A stretch of DNA of 64,000 nt. It comes from Dichetophora obliterata (Eukaryota > Arthropoda > Insecta > Diptera > Sciomyzidae). Position 1 is the stretch's first letter; each line of letters begins with the position of its first letter. The position numbers and the translations under genes were made by a program. The stretch spans positions 185,316,888 through 185,380,887 of the forward strand of contig OY986438.1 in assembly GCA_963920525.1 (NCBI GenBank), written 5' to 3'. This document shows, in pieces, positions 44,273-56,100 of this stretch. Under the pieces are notes generated by a model, which was given only the letters and a program-made list of their open reading frames with translations, did not search any database and had not been told where the DNA came from.

Positions 44273-44884
44273 TTAATCTTCGCCCACCGTGATAAATCCA
44301 TCGTTTTCGCCAATTGATATAAAATCCGTGAATTCCTCTGCATCCGCAGACGAAGTAGAGCTATGCAGGGCATCACCATGGCCACCGCTACCATCCGTTT
44401 CCAACACAGTAGCTGTCAAAAGGTTTACTTCCGTTTCCGCTGCTACGCCTTGATTTAGCACAGGACGACTTGTATCGGCATATTTATAAACGGAGAAGTA
44501 CGATTGTATGCGTTGTATGATGTTTTCCAGAAATGGTGGAAACTTATGTTCCACACCCTCGCCATAGATTTTAATATTTAACTTGGAACTTGGCATTGAG
44601 CCCAGCTTTGGTGCCAAGGGCGCAGCCCACTTAATGGCATTTAGTATAGCTTTGAAGAGCAGCAAACTTTGCATTGTTGCATTCACGGGCGCATCACTAG
44701 ATTGCAACAAAAGAGTGCCATTCGGCTGATACTCGATGTGACCAAATTGATTTTTGTTTAAGTTCTGCGTATGTTGCGCTAAGTTATTGTTACTGAAGGT
44801 TAATGGTAGTGTACCGGCACTCACACAGTCAAATAAACACATTATAAACAAACAAGTGGCAATGATTCTGAACAAATCTGACAT
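44273..44884 (-). CDS. Secreted protein of unknown function
   Basis: A single-exon 203-residue protein starting at ATG 44882-44884. Residues 1-23 form a signal peptide (hydrophobic IIATCLFIMCLFDCVSAG). The mature part has Asn-rich stretches, two possible N-glycosylation sites (NGT, NAT), a Pro-Pro turn (FPPFLENIIQRIQSYF, amphipathic), and an acidic Ser/Gly-rich C-terminus (SGGHGDALHSSTSS, then Glu/Asp). There is no Cys in the mature chain that would suggest a disulfide fold. I do not recognise the family. The intact frame and signal peptide make it a likely host gene. Its last codons and 3' flank are duplicated at 5.64-5.70 kb. Confidence 0.75.
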   Translation of the reverse strand: MSDLFRIIATCLFIMCLFDCVSAGTLPLTFSNNNLAQHTQNLNKNQFGHIEYQPNGTLLLQSSDAPVNATMQSLLLFKAILNAIKWAAPLAPKLGSMPSSKLNIKIYGEGVEHKFPPFLENIIQRIQSYFSVYKYADTSRPVLNQGVAAETEVNLLTATVLETDGSGGHGDALHSSTSSADAEEFTDFISIGENDGFITVGED

Positions 44885-46302
44885 AATTTTGGCTTATATT
44901 TCATGTGCAACAGATATTCACTATAATTTTTTAAAACACTTGATTTGCGCACCACGTTACATTCCAAGTAGTGCTGCGCGTGAACTGATTCCATTATCAT
45001 TGCGCTCAAAAGGTGTGTTACGCTAATAAACATGTATTTATTGTTTTGAAAGAGTTTTGCCAATGCGTTTGGTGCAAAGTGTACGCATGCGCTCTCCTAT
45101 GGTTTTAAGCTGCTGTTTACTAAACTCTTTTCTGGTCGTGTCCAATTTCTTGTTGGTGAATTGTAGTGTGTTGTTGTTACGAGTACTCTCACTTCTGCTT
45201 TAAGACCATTGGTTTTACCAAGTTGCAGTTGGTTTTTGTTGTTGTGCCCAGTTTAATGCTAATTGTACTTGTACTTAGATTTTGTTTACGTTTTTAGACA
45301 TTGATATTATGTGTTGCATTTTTTTAGTGTTTGATTTTATAGTTGTTGCCTGTTTGCACTTGTTTGTTGCTTTTTAGTCTCGAGAGTGAAAGTGTTAATA
45401 ACATGTGAAATTTGGATTTTTGACAAAAAAGACGACTCATTCGTAAAAACCATATGTATTCATTTCTAAGATAAAACCCCAAAAGAAAAAAAAATTGCAA
45501 ATAATTTAACTTAAGCTAATTATACCGCCCACATTGAACTTATTGAATGTTAAAGTGTTTAAGTTTTGAATGAGTTTTATTTAGGTTTTTCTCTTTTAAA
45601 GCTATTAAAAGTTTATTTGTTTGCTAAAGTTCACTTCATCTCTATTTTGCTGCCACTAAGCGGTATAATTGAACAAAATAATATAAAATCAAAATACAAT
45701 TCTATAGCATTTTTCAATTATTTTTAAGATAAAAATTAAACCTGGGGTTATTATTTCATTGTTTTCTTTTTATTTATCTTTTAACTTACTTATGGGGAGC
45801 TGGGGGCTTGTTGTAATAGTAAATTATGGGGTAAGTTGTAACACGTAAAAACTTCCTCTCATATCTTTTTTCGATGAAGATCTCTGAAAAATGCAAAGAC
45901 CGTCAAAAGAAAAACATGCGTAAAAGCTTCAAAAGAAGTCTTAGAAAAGAGTAAAAAAGTTCGAACAGCAGCTCTTTTATTCGATCTTTATTAAATGTTG
46001 TTGTATAAATACATAAAATAAAAGGAAACAACGGAAAAATGTCAAAATTTTAAACATGTGACATGGTTTTCTCAGAGGCTGAGAGGAGCCACTCCATGAT
46101 CAATTAAAAGATCCACAAACTTCCACAAAATTAAATATATAAAAAAGACGAAAGTTTCAATTCCAATTAATTAATTTTGTTGACATTCAGTTTTGTCCTT
46201 ATAAAGGCTGATTTTTTTGTTAATTGTTTTTTCAGAGTACATTTTTTGACACCTCACACGTGATTCGTGACATGTGCCAAAGCAAAGGTGATGCTTATAA
46301 CA
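44885..46302. other. Intergenic, upstream of secreted-protein gene
   Basis: No gene recognised. The first few hundred bases would hold the promoter of the 44273-44884 gene; I see no clear TATA box. Confidence 0.4.
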
Positions 46303-46400
46303 TGCAATAACAATAGAGTTCAGCTACTACAGCTTTTTCGCACTTTCTCCGCATTGGATCATCTTAAGAACCAGCCCAAATAACATAAAAACATCTCAAT

Positions 46401-46722
46401 AAGGCCATTCACAGTTCGAATACGCTGGTCTGCCATTTGTTCGATCCGCTATTTGTACGCCAATTTACGAAAGCGCATTTTGCTTTGCTGTTGTTTTGCA
46501 TACAAATGCAAATACGCAGGCACTCGTAAATAAAAGCAGCCCTTGGACGTGTTTTTTGTACCTCGTATTTTTATGCTCTGTCTACAGCCGCATAATCACA
46601 TACATCATAGAGTTGCACAGTCTTTTTATACGACAGTCACATGGCGAGGTGCTCACAATTCGAACAATAACAAATGCTATAAATACGATTTGTTAAAAGT
46701 ACGCTCAAACCGTGAATAGCCC
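46401..46722. mobile_element. MITE nested in the retroelement 3' UTR
   Basis: 322 bases with imperfect ends GGCCATTCACAGTT and GGCTATTCACGGTT (reverse), flanked by CAAT at 46397-46400 and 46723-46726. The other copy of the retroelement, near 26265-26275, lacks it. Confidence 0.75.
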
Positions 46723-46846
46723 CAATGATATCGATAAGAGCGGTCCAAAACAATCCAAAGTGAGAAAAATTTACCCACCTTAATATGGGTTGGGCTCAGG
46801 GACAACACAAGACATAACAACTAACCATGCGTTTACATAGATCTAA

Positions 46847-49749
46847 TCATACATTAGTTTTCAATCTACTTTTGAGTTGACCTTTCGATAAGTTAACATC
46901 AAAAAAGCTACAGTTGTTAACAAAGGTACTCATGCGATGTAAAGGAGCAGTAGCCATATAATTTGTTCTACTAAAAGGTAAGTAAATTAAATTGTTAGCA
47001 TTTCTACTGCTTCTACGGTTAGTGTTAAAATTTATAAGAGTTAGAAGTTCTGGTGAATCGAATACACCAGTTATGAGTTGGTGTAAATAGACGATATCTG
47101 CAGACTTCCTTCTCTCATTCAAAGATTGCATTTTTAAAAGTTTTAAACGATCCTCATAAGGAGGAAGGGTTAAAGTATCAGTTGCACTTAAGCCCCTTAG
47201 AGCAAACCGAACAAAACGTTTTTGGATTCTCTCTATACGTTCAACATGTACATTGTAACTTGGGGACCAAACTTGACTTGCATACTCTAAGTGAGGTCGC
47301 ACAATTGCATAATACAGCGTTGTAGTTGTGATCATACTATTAAATTCTTTGGCCCAGCGTTTCATAAACCCGAGCATAGAAGATGCTTTTTTACAAATGT
47401 AATCAATATGAACGTTAAACGATAGCTTAGAATCCATGCATATACCAAGATCTTTGACAGAATCTACACAATTTAAAGCCGTATCTTTTATCGTATAATC
47501 AAAAATTAAATTATTCCTTTTTCGCGAAAAGGTCATAGTTTGGCATTTATCTGGATTTAGAAACATATTGTTTTTAGAACACCAAATTTCAAATGATTTC
47601 AAATCAGACTGGAGCAGATCTGAATTGTCTTTAGCATCTATTGTTCTGTATATTTTCATGTCATCTGCATAGATAAGTAGATGAGAGTGTTTGATGATGT
47701 GGGTTACATCATTAATGGCTAAAATAAACAGAAGTGGACCAAGGTGGCTACCTTGAGGAACACCTGATTCAGCAATAAATTCAGCTGACAATACGCCTCG
47801 AAATCGTATTTGATAAGATCGCTCCGTCAGATACGATTGAATCCAGCTTACAAAAAATTGTGGAAAACCCATTAACTTTAGTTTAAATAGAATTAAGTTA
47901 TGTGGCAGTTTATCAAATGCTTTACTAAAATCAGTGTAAATACAGTCGACCTGGTTACCTGAATAAAATGAATTTAAGCAAAACGTTGTAAAATCGAGGA
48001 GATTAGACACAGTGGATCTGCCAGTAACAAATCCATGCTGACGAGTTGTCATGACCTTCCCACAGTGAATTTTCACACGATCATACACGAGGCGCTCAAA
48101 AAGTTTTGGAATTGACGAGAGTTTCGCGATAGGCCTGTAGTTGTTTATATCGTTCTTACAACCTTTTTTATAGATAGGACCTATAAAAGATTTTTTCCAA
48201 AAAAGTGGAAAAATACTTTCGCTAATTGATTTATTGAATAACATGGACAGTGGTTGACTTAGAACGGAACCACATCGTGTTAACACTGCGGCAGGAATTC
48301 CGTCAGGTCCAGCATTAAAATCCTCATCGATCAACCCAATATACTTTAAAATATCCTCTGAAGTAAAGGATATAGAATCCAACGAAACCCTGGGTGTAGA
48401 GTTCATATATTCAAAGTACTCTTCATCAGGATTAAAAGAGTCTGAACAAAATGACTCTTTAAAGAGATTGGCAAATAGACCACAAATTACGACAGGATCG
48501 TCAGTAAATCCGTCAGAGGTCTTAAATGATGAAGGGAATCCATCAGATTTTTTTTTGGTGTTTATGAAACCCCAGAATTTCTTCGGATCAGACAATATTC
48601 TCAGCTTAGTACTGTCTAAATAATTTTGATATAAGGTAGCTGAGCAATTTTCAAAATCCAGAAACAAACGCTTGTAGATTTCTAGGTCATTCAAGTCTAA
48701 GCTACAGACATATTTTTTCCATGCCCTATTCCTGCTGTTGCGAAGAATCTTTAACTCCTTTGTGTACCAGGGGTAAGCACAATTTTTCGTAAATTTGAGG
48801 CTATATGGCACGGACAGAGAAAACATAGCAAAGATTTCCATATAAAAAAAATTAATTGAATTATCAAAAGTGTTATTATTAACATATTCTAAAATAACAT
48901 GAAGTTTACTTTGAAGTAAATGATTCAACTTCAAAAAGTCAGCTTTTTTAAAATTGAATTCATAAACTTTATCTATTGAGTTAGACTTTACTATATTATC
49001 CCTGTCTGATTTGTACCATATGCTCAATGGTGGATGGTATTCATCAACAGCAGTCAAAACATGCCCTCTCAACAATCACATTGTTACTATCTGTAGTTAA
49101 GACCAGGTCAAGAAGTCTTTCACGACTATTATAAATACAACTCACTTGTTGTAAGTCAGAACATATATTATCAACAAATATATGCTCTTGGCGAGTCTTC
49201 GAATTAGATGCACAAAAATATGTATCATCGTCAGAAGATTCCCATTTCAAGTCAGGCAGATTAAAATCACCTAACAATAAAATGTCGTCATTAACGTCAA
49301 TTATGCTTATAACGTATTCTATGCAATCCGCAAGGCTTGCATAAACTTCTACACTGCTCTTAGGAGGAACGTATGCATTAATAAGATATACATTAGAATT
49401 GGAATGTACAACCTTGACGCATATAAGTTCGATGTTAGCAGAGCAGGGAATAACAATAATGGAACTAACGAAGGAGTTCCTTACAGCTAATAAGACACCT
49501 CCACCGACAGCAGAAGTATTGTCAGCATGTCTATCTCTTCTATAAACTTCAAAACTGTTATCAAACAATTCTAAGTCAGTAATGCTTCCGTTTAACCAAG
49601 TTTCAGTCAGTGCGATAATATCCTCAGAGAAATTCTGAGACATTAAAAATATGTCTCGCGTCTTAGAGCGTAATCCCCTTACATTTTGATAGTAAAGGGA
49701 TAACCTATTCAGTTTTTTTGGGATTGACGAGCAGCTTGAGTCGTCCCTC
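46847..49749 (-). pseudogene. ORF2: endonuclease and reverse transcriptase
   Basis: Endonuclease frame 49749-49044: it lacks an ATG before the conserved LSLYYQNVRGLRSK start, and the first ATG is at 49643, inside the domain. Motifs TETWL and LLGDFNLPDLKW are present. The last catalytic region (VDEYHPPLS, in place of SDHxP) lies in the next frame, so a one-base shift falls near 49057-49065 within a T run. The RT frame continues to 46847, with YRPIAKLSS, YTDFSKAFDKLPH, SGVPQGSHLGPLL, IYADDMKIY and the C-terminal thumb. No RNase H. Apart from that shift it is undamaged. Confidence 0.88.
49673..49718 (-). promoter_or_regulatory. -1 frameshift signal, ORF1 to ORF2
   Basis: A AAA AAC at 49712-49718, in phase with ORF1 codons CAA AAA AAC and directly followed by the TGA stop. 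Ten bases downstream ATCCCTTTAC (49692-49701) pairs with GTAAGGGGAT (49673-49682): 10 bp with one G-U and a 9-base loop. ORF2 is open in the -1 frame through this point. Confidence 0.75.
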
Positions 49750-50635
49750 TAGGCTTATTCTTAGGCTGAAACTCTGTAACGAGTATATTATCAGTCCACA
49801 AATTAGAGTTTAGAACAGTTGCAAACTCTTCAGCTGGAACTGTGAGAATAAAGGAAGCATGGGAAGGTTTATTACCTATTTTTTTGCATGAACAAAATGC
49901 ATTTTGACTCAACAATTTATTATGTTTGATAAAAGTCAATACATTTTCAACAGTTGTGTCGGGCTGAAGACGTGAAATAAATACATTTTTTTTCCTCGAC
50001 ACTGCCCTTAAGCTTGATAGATTTCTAGGCTCAATAGGAGTCAAAACTGAACTATTAGTCAAAGAAGGAATGTTAGAAGGTGACGAGGAAGTAACTGGAG
50101 TGTTCCTGTTCAAAAGCGGTGCTGAGGGCTGCTTGGCCTGAGAAGTAGATCTAGATGATTTTCGCTTCTTATTATTTTTTTTATTTTTTCTCTTTTTTTT
50201 TGCGATAATGTGGTCTTCTGATGATAGGATTGTTTGTGTCCCTGAAGAAACAGTCTGTGACAAAGAAAGCGGGATATTTTCCGAAATGGAATTTTCATCA
50301 TAGACGCTGGTACTGGGTGCGGCCCTAACTTCACTAAAAAATGTTACAATTTCTCGAAAATTGTTGTTTAATGAGTTAAGACTTTCCCCAAAAAGCTTAA
50401 TTTTTGAATAAAGTTCATCTGGGGAAAGTGCCCTACACGAAGCACAGTACCAGCGAAGGCCTGATCGCTGAGATTTTAAGTCGTCAAGGCATGACTTGGA
50501 TATACCGGCACAAGATGCATGAAACATCTGCTCACATGGACCAGAACAGCTGAACATGGGGTTTAGAATGTTTTGGCTTTTGCAAAGTTCGTCCAAAGAA
50601 CAAGCAACGATATTTTCTGCAGAAAAATAATCCAT
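49709..50635 (-). CDS. ORF1 with PHD-type zinc finger
   Basis: About 308 codons from ATG 50633-50635; the frame is open upstream but without a convincing start. Residues 12-68 carry Cys/His in PHD order (C, C, CSGPC, HASC, WYCASC). A Lys/Ser-rich basic stretch follows (AKKKRKNKKNNKKRK), then Ser/Pro/Thr-rich sequence. The C-terminal ~95 residues, with KKNVFISRLQPDTTVENVL, look like an RRM-type nucleic-acid-binding domain. It probably packages element RNA. PHD fingers in ORF1 are known in the CR1 group. It ends in a slip site for ORF2. Confidence 0.8.
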   Translation of the reverse strand: MDYFSAENIVACSLDELCKSQNILNPMFSCSGPCEQMFHASCAGISKSCLDDLKSQRSGLRWYCASCRALSPDELYSKIKLFGESLNSLNNNFREIVTFFSEVRAAPSTSVYDENSISENIPLSLSQTVSSGTQTILSSEDHIIAKKKRKNKKNNKKRKSSRSTSQAKQPSAPLLNRNTPVTSSSPSNIPSLTNSSVLTPIEPRNLSSLRAVSRKKNVFISRLQPDTTVENVLTFIKHNKLLSQNAFCSCKKIGNKPSHASFILTVPAEEFATVLNSNLWTDNILVTEFQPKNKPRGTTQAARQSQKN

Positions 50636-50900
50636 TTTTAATTTTTTAAAAAAATGAGCAGATGCAAAATGTGTTTTCAGGGTTACTTTATTCAGACAGT
50701 GTGTGCACAGTTTAGTAGAAAACAAAAAACAAACAACAACACTCACTGAACTGAAGATAAACAAATCACAGCACAAAGAAGAAACTAAAACACCGCAAGC
50801 ATGCAAAAACAACAACAACACTGCATTAACTAAATAAGTTAAACAAAGTTAAAATGCAAGAATTAAACTTACACAACTTAAATGCACAATTATTATTTAA

Positions 50901-52144
50901 GCGAACAGTTTTATATTAATGTTGTTAGTATAGTAAATATGATATTTAAATAATTACTATATTGAAACTATTTTAACTATTTTAATACACTCACGAATAT
51001 AACAAACAAAGGCTTTTACATAACACGATAAAACACAACCGACACCAACTTACATATATACGAGATCAACATGCTTATACAAATTCATGCCTAGCGACTT
51101 GCTAGTTGTTGCTGGTCCTGCTAGTTTGTTTGTCTTGTTGTTGCTATTGACACTCACTAAAGTTATACCGTACTAGTTGTTGGTATGCTTTGTTCAGTTG
51201 TACAATTTTTTGTACCTGTATTAGGTATAGCTTAAGAAAATATTTCCATAACAATTTATTGAAATTTTTTCAAAATTAGTTTTTGTTCGAAGATTAAAAA
51301 CTCACAGCTCTGGTTTTAGTCTAATTTTCATGTTTCATAGTTTATTTTGAAGAAACTAAAATAAATGGAAAACGAGGTGTGATCCAGTTTATTGAAAATT
51401 TTCACTTATATAAAGGCTATTTGAGTTTTTTGGAAAAAAACTTGCATTTTTTTCCCATAACGCCAAGTATTGACATATTTCGATGCATGTCGGCACGGGT
51501 AACCGTGGTTCTAGTAAAAAAAATAAAATTTATTTTTATTTTAGCATCATAAAAAATATTAAGGGGGGCAAGCGATAAAAACAAACAACTTCAACTTTTA
51601 AGGAATACCCCTATTAGTTCTATGGGAAGAATGGCAAGAGAGATCCAGGAAGGAACCTGCAACGCAAAAATAAAGTTGCTCTTTTCTTTAATGTTTCAAG
51701 AGCTTATTTAGCTAAGGAAGTAAAGAAGTCTCAGTCTTATGGTGAATCATCCTAAAAACATAAAGCATAATCTAAAAACATAATATTGGTAATAAACTAA
51801 TTTTTACTGTCCACGAAGAGGGTTCGTTAGCAGATTATTTGAAAAATGCATCTAAAATGTGCTATGAGCTTACAAGACATCAAAGAAAAAACTGGCATTT
51901 GATTATGCAGAAGCGAATTTTGTTTGACCAATTAAATTGAAGGACTCTCAAAGTGCAAGTGATTATTGGATTCATGATCAGACACAAAGAATTACCAGTT
52001 AGAAAACCCCAAAGTAATTCCCCTTCCAGAGCAACTAATTTTAATAAAACGAACGTAAGCACGGTTTTAAAAAAACTTACCGATGTTTTTACCATGATAT
52101 GTAACACAGCTGAAACAGGATGTAGCACTGTAACCTCTCAAAGT
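50901..52144. other. Intergenic, nothing recognised
   Basis: No gene or strong repeat seen. Confidence 0.4.
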
Positions 52145-52153
52145 AGCGGTTGT

Positions 52154-52317
52154 GGCTCTGCGCAAAATGGCCCCAGGAAAAATGGCCCCAAAATAAAAAA
52201 GGGAAAAATACCCCCAAAAAAAAGAAAATATGCCCCCAGTTTTTCGTGTTGTTGTATTCAATATAAAATTTGGGGCCTTTTTTCATTGTTTATTTTGGGG
52301 CCATTTTGCGCAGAGCC
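52154..52317. mobile_element. 164-bp MITE, perfect 22-bp TIR, 9-bp TSD
   Basis: The TIR begins GGCTCTGCGCAAAATGGCCC and is perfect over 22 bases at both ends (52154-52175 and 52296-52317). Flanked by AGCGGTTGT at 52145-52153 and 52318-52326. A 9-bp duplication suggests a Mutator-like or Merlin-like source. Perfect TIRs suggest a recent insertion. Confidence 0.93.
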
Positions 52318-52552
52318 AGCGGTTGTCACACGAATCTTGTAGCGTGAGAGGGAGATTAAATTATGTTTGCTAAAAATATTTTTAAGTTTTTTTAACCATT
52401 TATTTTTGTTTTTACTTATTTACTGTTTTTTTTTTTTAAAGATGATTCATTTGTTTGGCTAAAAATATTCTTTAGTTTTTAACAATTCAGTTTTGTTTTC
52501 AGTATTGAAATGATTTTCTATTTAATTCATTTTTGCAAAAAAAAAAATTATA

Positions 52553-53160
52553 ACACCGTACGACAGCACTTTGCACACACGAAGTATACCATATACATGT
52601 GAAACTAGAGATAAAGAATAGATAAACTGGATTTTTTTTTAAAAGAACCTTCAAGTTACAAAAAGTTGTTGCTTAAAACAATTTATTCAAATTCTTAAAA
52701 ACTTCAAAACACGACAATATGGGTAACAAATGAAAGAAGACAATCTCTTTTATTAAAACGAAAAAAAAAAAATATTTTAAAAGCTTTTTTGGTTTGGTAT
52801 TAAGAGTATGGAATTTTTTACTTAAAAAAAATTGAAAATTATTTCCATAAATTTCAGATAAAACATCAGTCAGTTAAACTTATCTACATATTTGGTACGG
52901 ATGTATTGGCACTTCGTATTTCTGATAAAAGAGAATGTTCTCTTTCATTTGATACCCATATTTCAATATTTTGAAGGTTTTAACTATTTAAATAAATTTG
53001 CTCAAACAAATACTTTTTGTAACTTGAAGGTCCTTAAAACAAATCCTGACCTTCTCGAGAAAAAGTGAGAACGCAATTTTACTATCCTTTGCCTCTAGTT
53101 TCACGTGTATATGGTTTACTTTGTGTGTGCAAAATTTTTCTCATAATTGTTGCACGGTGT
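52553..53160. mobile_element. 608-bp foldback MITE
   Basis: Starts ACACCGTACGACAGC and ends GCACGGTGT. The arms match over about 210 bases each with some gaps (CCATATACA(T/C)GTGAAACTAGAG, CTTCAAGTTACAAAAAGT and GAAAGA...TCTCTTTTAT in both), leaving a short spacer near 52780-52890. No coding. Confidence 0.85.
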
Positions 53161-56100
53161 AATAATAACAAATATCTTTAAAAATATCTTCGTTAAACAC
53201 ATTTGATGTCTTGTAATAAGAACGTGACTCTTTCATAACTTTGGTTGGCTCTTTTAATGCCTATGAGTTATGATAGAGCCGAATTTCATATTTTTTATAA
53301 ATGACTAGAAGTCCAAGAATTCTGTTGATTTTCGAAAATGTTTCATGTTACTTTGTATGTGAGCTTAGCGTGGGTTTCTTCCGATTATGCTCAATCTCGA
53401 ACTTGAGCTTCGTTTTTTGCATATAAGCACATATACCAAATTTCAATACGATATCTTTAAAATTGCGGCTAAATAATCGTGTCGACATTTCGAAATCGAC
53501 TGAAGAGGTGATGCTGATCAAGAATGCATTTTCTTTTCTATACCTGCCACGGCTCTTTATCAGCGTTACAAACAGAGTAACAAAGTTAATATACCCCTTA
53601 CGCAGTACGCATAGGGGTATTAATAGCGTAAATATGAATTTAATTGAATTGTTTTAGAAAAAATTAATTTTATGCGTTAGAAAAGTGTAAAGGGGCCCCG
53701 AAAATGTCATTGCCTAGGGCACCGACATAGTTAATGCGGCCCTGTGAAAACTACTTAATATATGTATGCCGTTGACATAGCTGTTGTGGTAACAGACCTG
53801 TAGTGAAATTTTATGAGAAGAATTATCATAGAATATTTTAACCCCATAAAATGTGACGACTTCATTTAAGAGTACTTTTTTAACCACTTTTCGAAAATTG
53901 TCAAAACAAACCTATAAAACAGGGTGCTAAAGAGTTAAAATAATATACAACAATATTTATTGTAAAAAATAATGTATTTATTATATTAATTGCAAACAAT
54001 AAAATTAAAATTTTTTTAAAAAATTTTTGTTAAATATGATGCGATAGACTGAGAAAATGTCGCACTGTGGCAGATAATAATTTAAGACATAAATTATATG
54101 CTCAAACCAAAGAAGTAAAATATAAGGAAGTGGTGTAGTATCACAAAAGTGCGGTATTTTCCATATTGGTGTTGGTTCGCACAAATACATGAACATTCAA
54201 ACACGGTCGCATTCGGTTGCATCACAAAAAAAGGCCCAAAAGGTTTCTGATTATAATAACATATTTACAGATTTAGGCTTAAAGTTTTCGCTATTTTGTT
54301 TGTTCTTATCCAATAGCAATAAAAGATTGTATTTCCACACCACCCTTGAGGTATACAATTTGGTGCGTTACCGATTTTTTTTTGGGTGTTCGGTTCCCCA
54401 GTAGGCCTATTTCACCCGAGAGCAAACAAGAATATTAGTAAAGTAAAAAAATGTATGGTAAAAGCTATCTACTGGGTTTGTATGCATTTATATTAATGCA
54501 TTAAATTTTTTATCTTAATAAAATTATAAATAATTATATATATTAAAAAATTATATATAAAAAATGGATTTCAATAAATTAAGTGAAGATAAATAAAATT
54601 AAATTCTTTCTAAACACCTTTAAAATGAATTGTTTTATGCAATTTTTGCCTTATAGTTGGCTTTTCATTATTTATTTTAGATATATAAAAATATCTTGTT
54701 TTTAAAAATATTTAAATTAAAGATTTTTCTAAAATATTAAAATGACCGGAAGACTCTGACCCTCAAATATACTTTTGCCAAGCAGAAAGTGTTGTGTGTT
54801 CAACAAAATTCTATTGTAATACAAATTTATGCAAAGTAGATTTGTCTTTATCTAATAATTTTGTTTGTACGCGTAGTTATTTTTCAGCAATAATGCAAAA
54901 GGTTCAACTGATTTTGAAGGATTTTTCAAATACCCCTTTGATTTAAAACTTATCAACGATTCCTGGCTACTTTCCCCCTCTAAATCTATTTTATATTCAT
55001 TGCATTTCAGAATTGATTGCAATTTAAACACAACAAACCCTGCTATGTACTTAACTACATGACCTGTATATTCAGTTAAAATCTAGCATCTGTTAAATAA
55101 TTATGGTCGTTAAGAAAAGAACAGTCCATGTCGTCATCATTTTAAATAAATAAAATATTTATTTCCTTTTATTTTATTTAAAAAATTTTTTATTTGTTGC
55201 GTTATTTTATTCTTTATTTTTGCTTTTATTCCACACACTTCATTTTATCTCCTAAGCCATTTGAGACCGACATTTTATTATTGCATTTTTGGACTTAGGA
55301 GACCTAAGTACCTTTAATAAAAATAAAAAAAAATATTAACGCGTGGGCCATATACTGCACTTGTGACCAACATTTTTTCACTGAAAACACGAGCGCCCTT
55401 AAATGTGTGGAAATATGTAAATTGAATACGCCCCTGAAACACTTTGACATTTCAATCCCTTAAAATTGGCGCGGAAACAGCGTACTCCAATTTGCTTTTT
55501 TTCACTTATTTTCAATTGGAAATGCACAAATTTTAACTTTAAATAACTTTTTTAAACACAATAAATTATAAATAACGTTGTTCCGTTTAAAAAATCCAAC
55601 TGGTGTTCATATACTTACCTATGGAACGAAACCACATTATTCTTCAAGTTTTGACTACTTGAACAGTTTTTTACAGCACAACGCATGTTTGTATAGTTGT
55701 TTATATCATAAACTTTACTAATCTCACTGAAATTATCAATAAAAATAGCTTTTAATTAAGCATTTAATATAAGTAATTTTTTATCTCATACTTCGACTGA
55801 CAGAACGATCCAAGTGTCAAAAAACTATTCGTCAAAACTAAGTGTCAATTCACGAAACATACCGTAGTACACATACGCTGTATGTGATGGTTACACCATT
55901 TCCTTATATTTTATTTGTATGGCTCAAACATTTTCAGCTTACCATACCTTTTTTTCTTGAAGAGCTTTTTTAAAAATATAACAAAATAACCTTTCCTTTA
56001 CTTTCTTTCCCACGTATTTTTGCATTTGTATTTTAAAAACAACTTTTTTTTTGTAACTATAAAAAATAGTTTGTCAAAACAACAAAAAAAAAATCAAAAA

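Larger units (their letters stand above)
42065..44325. repeat. Segment duplicated at 5.07-5.70 kb
   Basis: Matches 5072-5697 on both sides of a Tc1 relic. The left part (42065-42180) and right part (from 43890) are contiguous in the other copy apart from about 60 bases lost next to the Tc1 left end. Confidence 0.85.
46303..50900 (-). mobile_element. CR1/Jockey-like non-LTR retrotransposon
   Basis: Minus-strand element: 5' leader, ORF1 with a PHD-type finger, ORF2 with endonuclease and RT but no RNase H, and a 3' UTR ending TATTGTTATTG. The 3' limit is set by comparison with the second copy at 25385-26387, which loses similarity at the same point. The 5' edge is approximate. A MITE is nested in its 3' UTR. 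One frame shift in ORF2 makes this copy defective. Confidence 0.85.
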
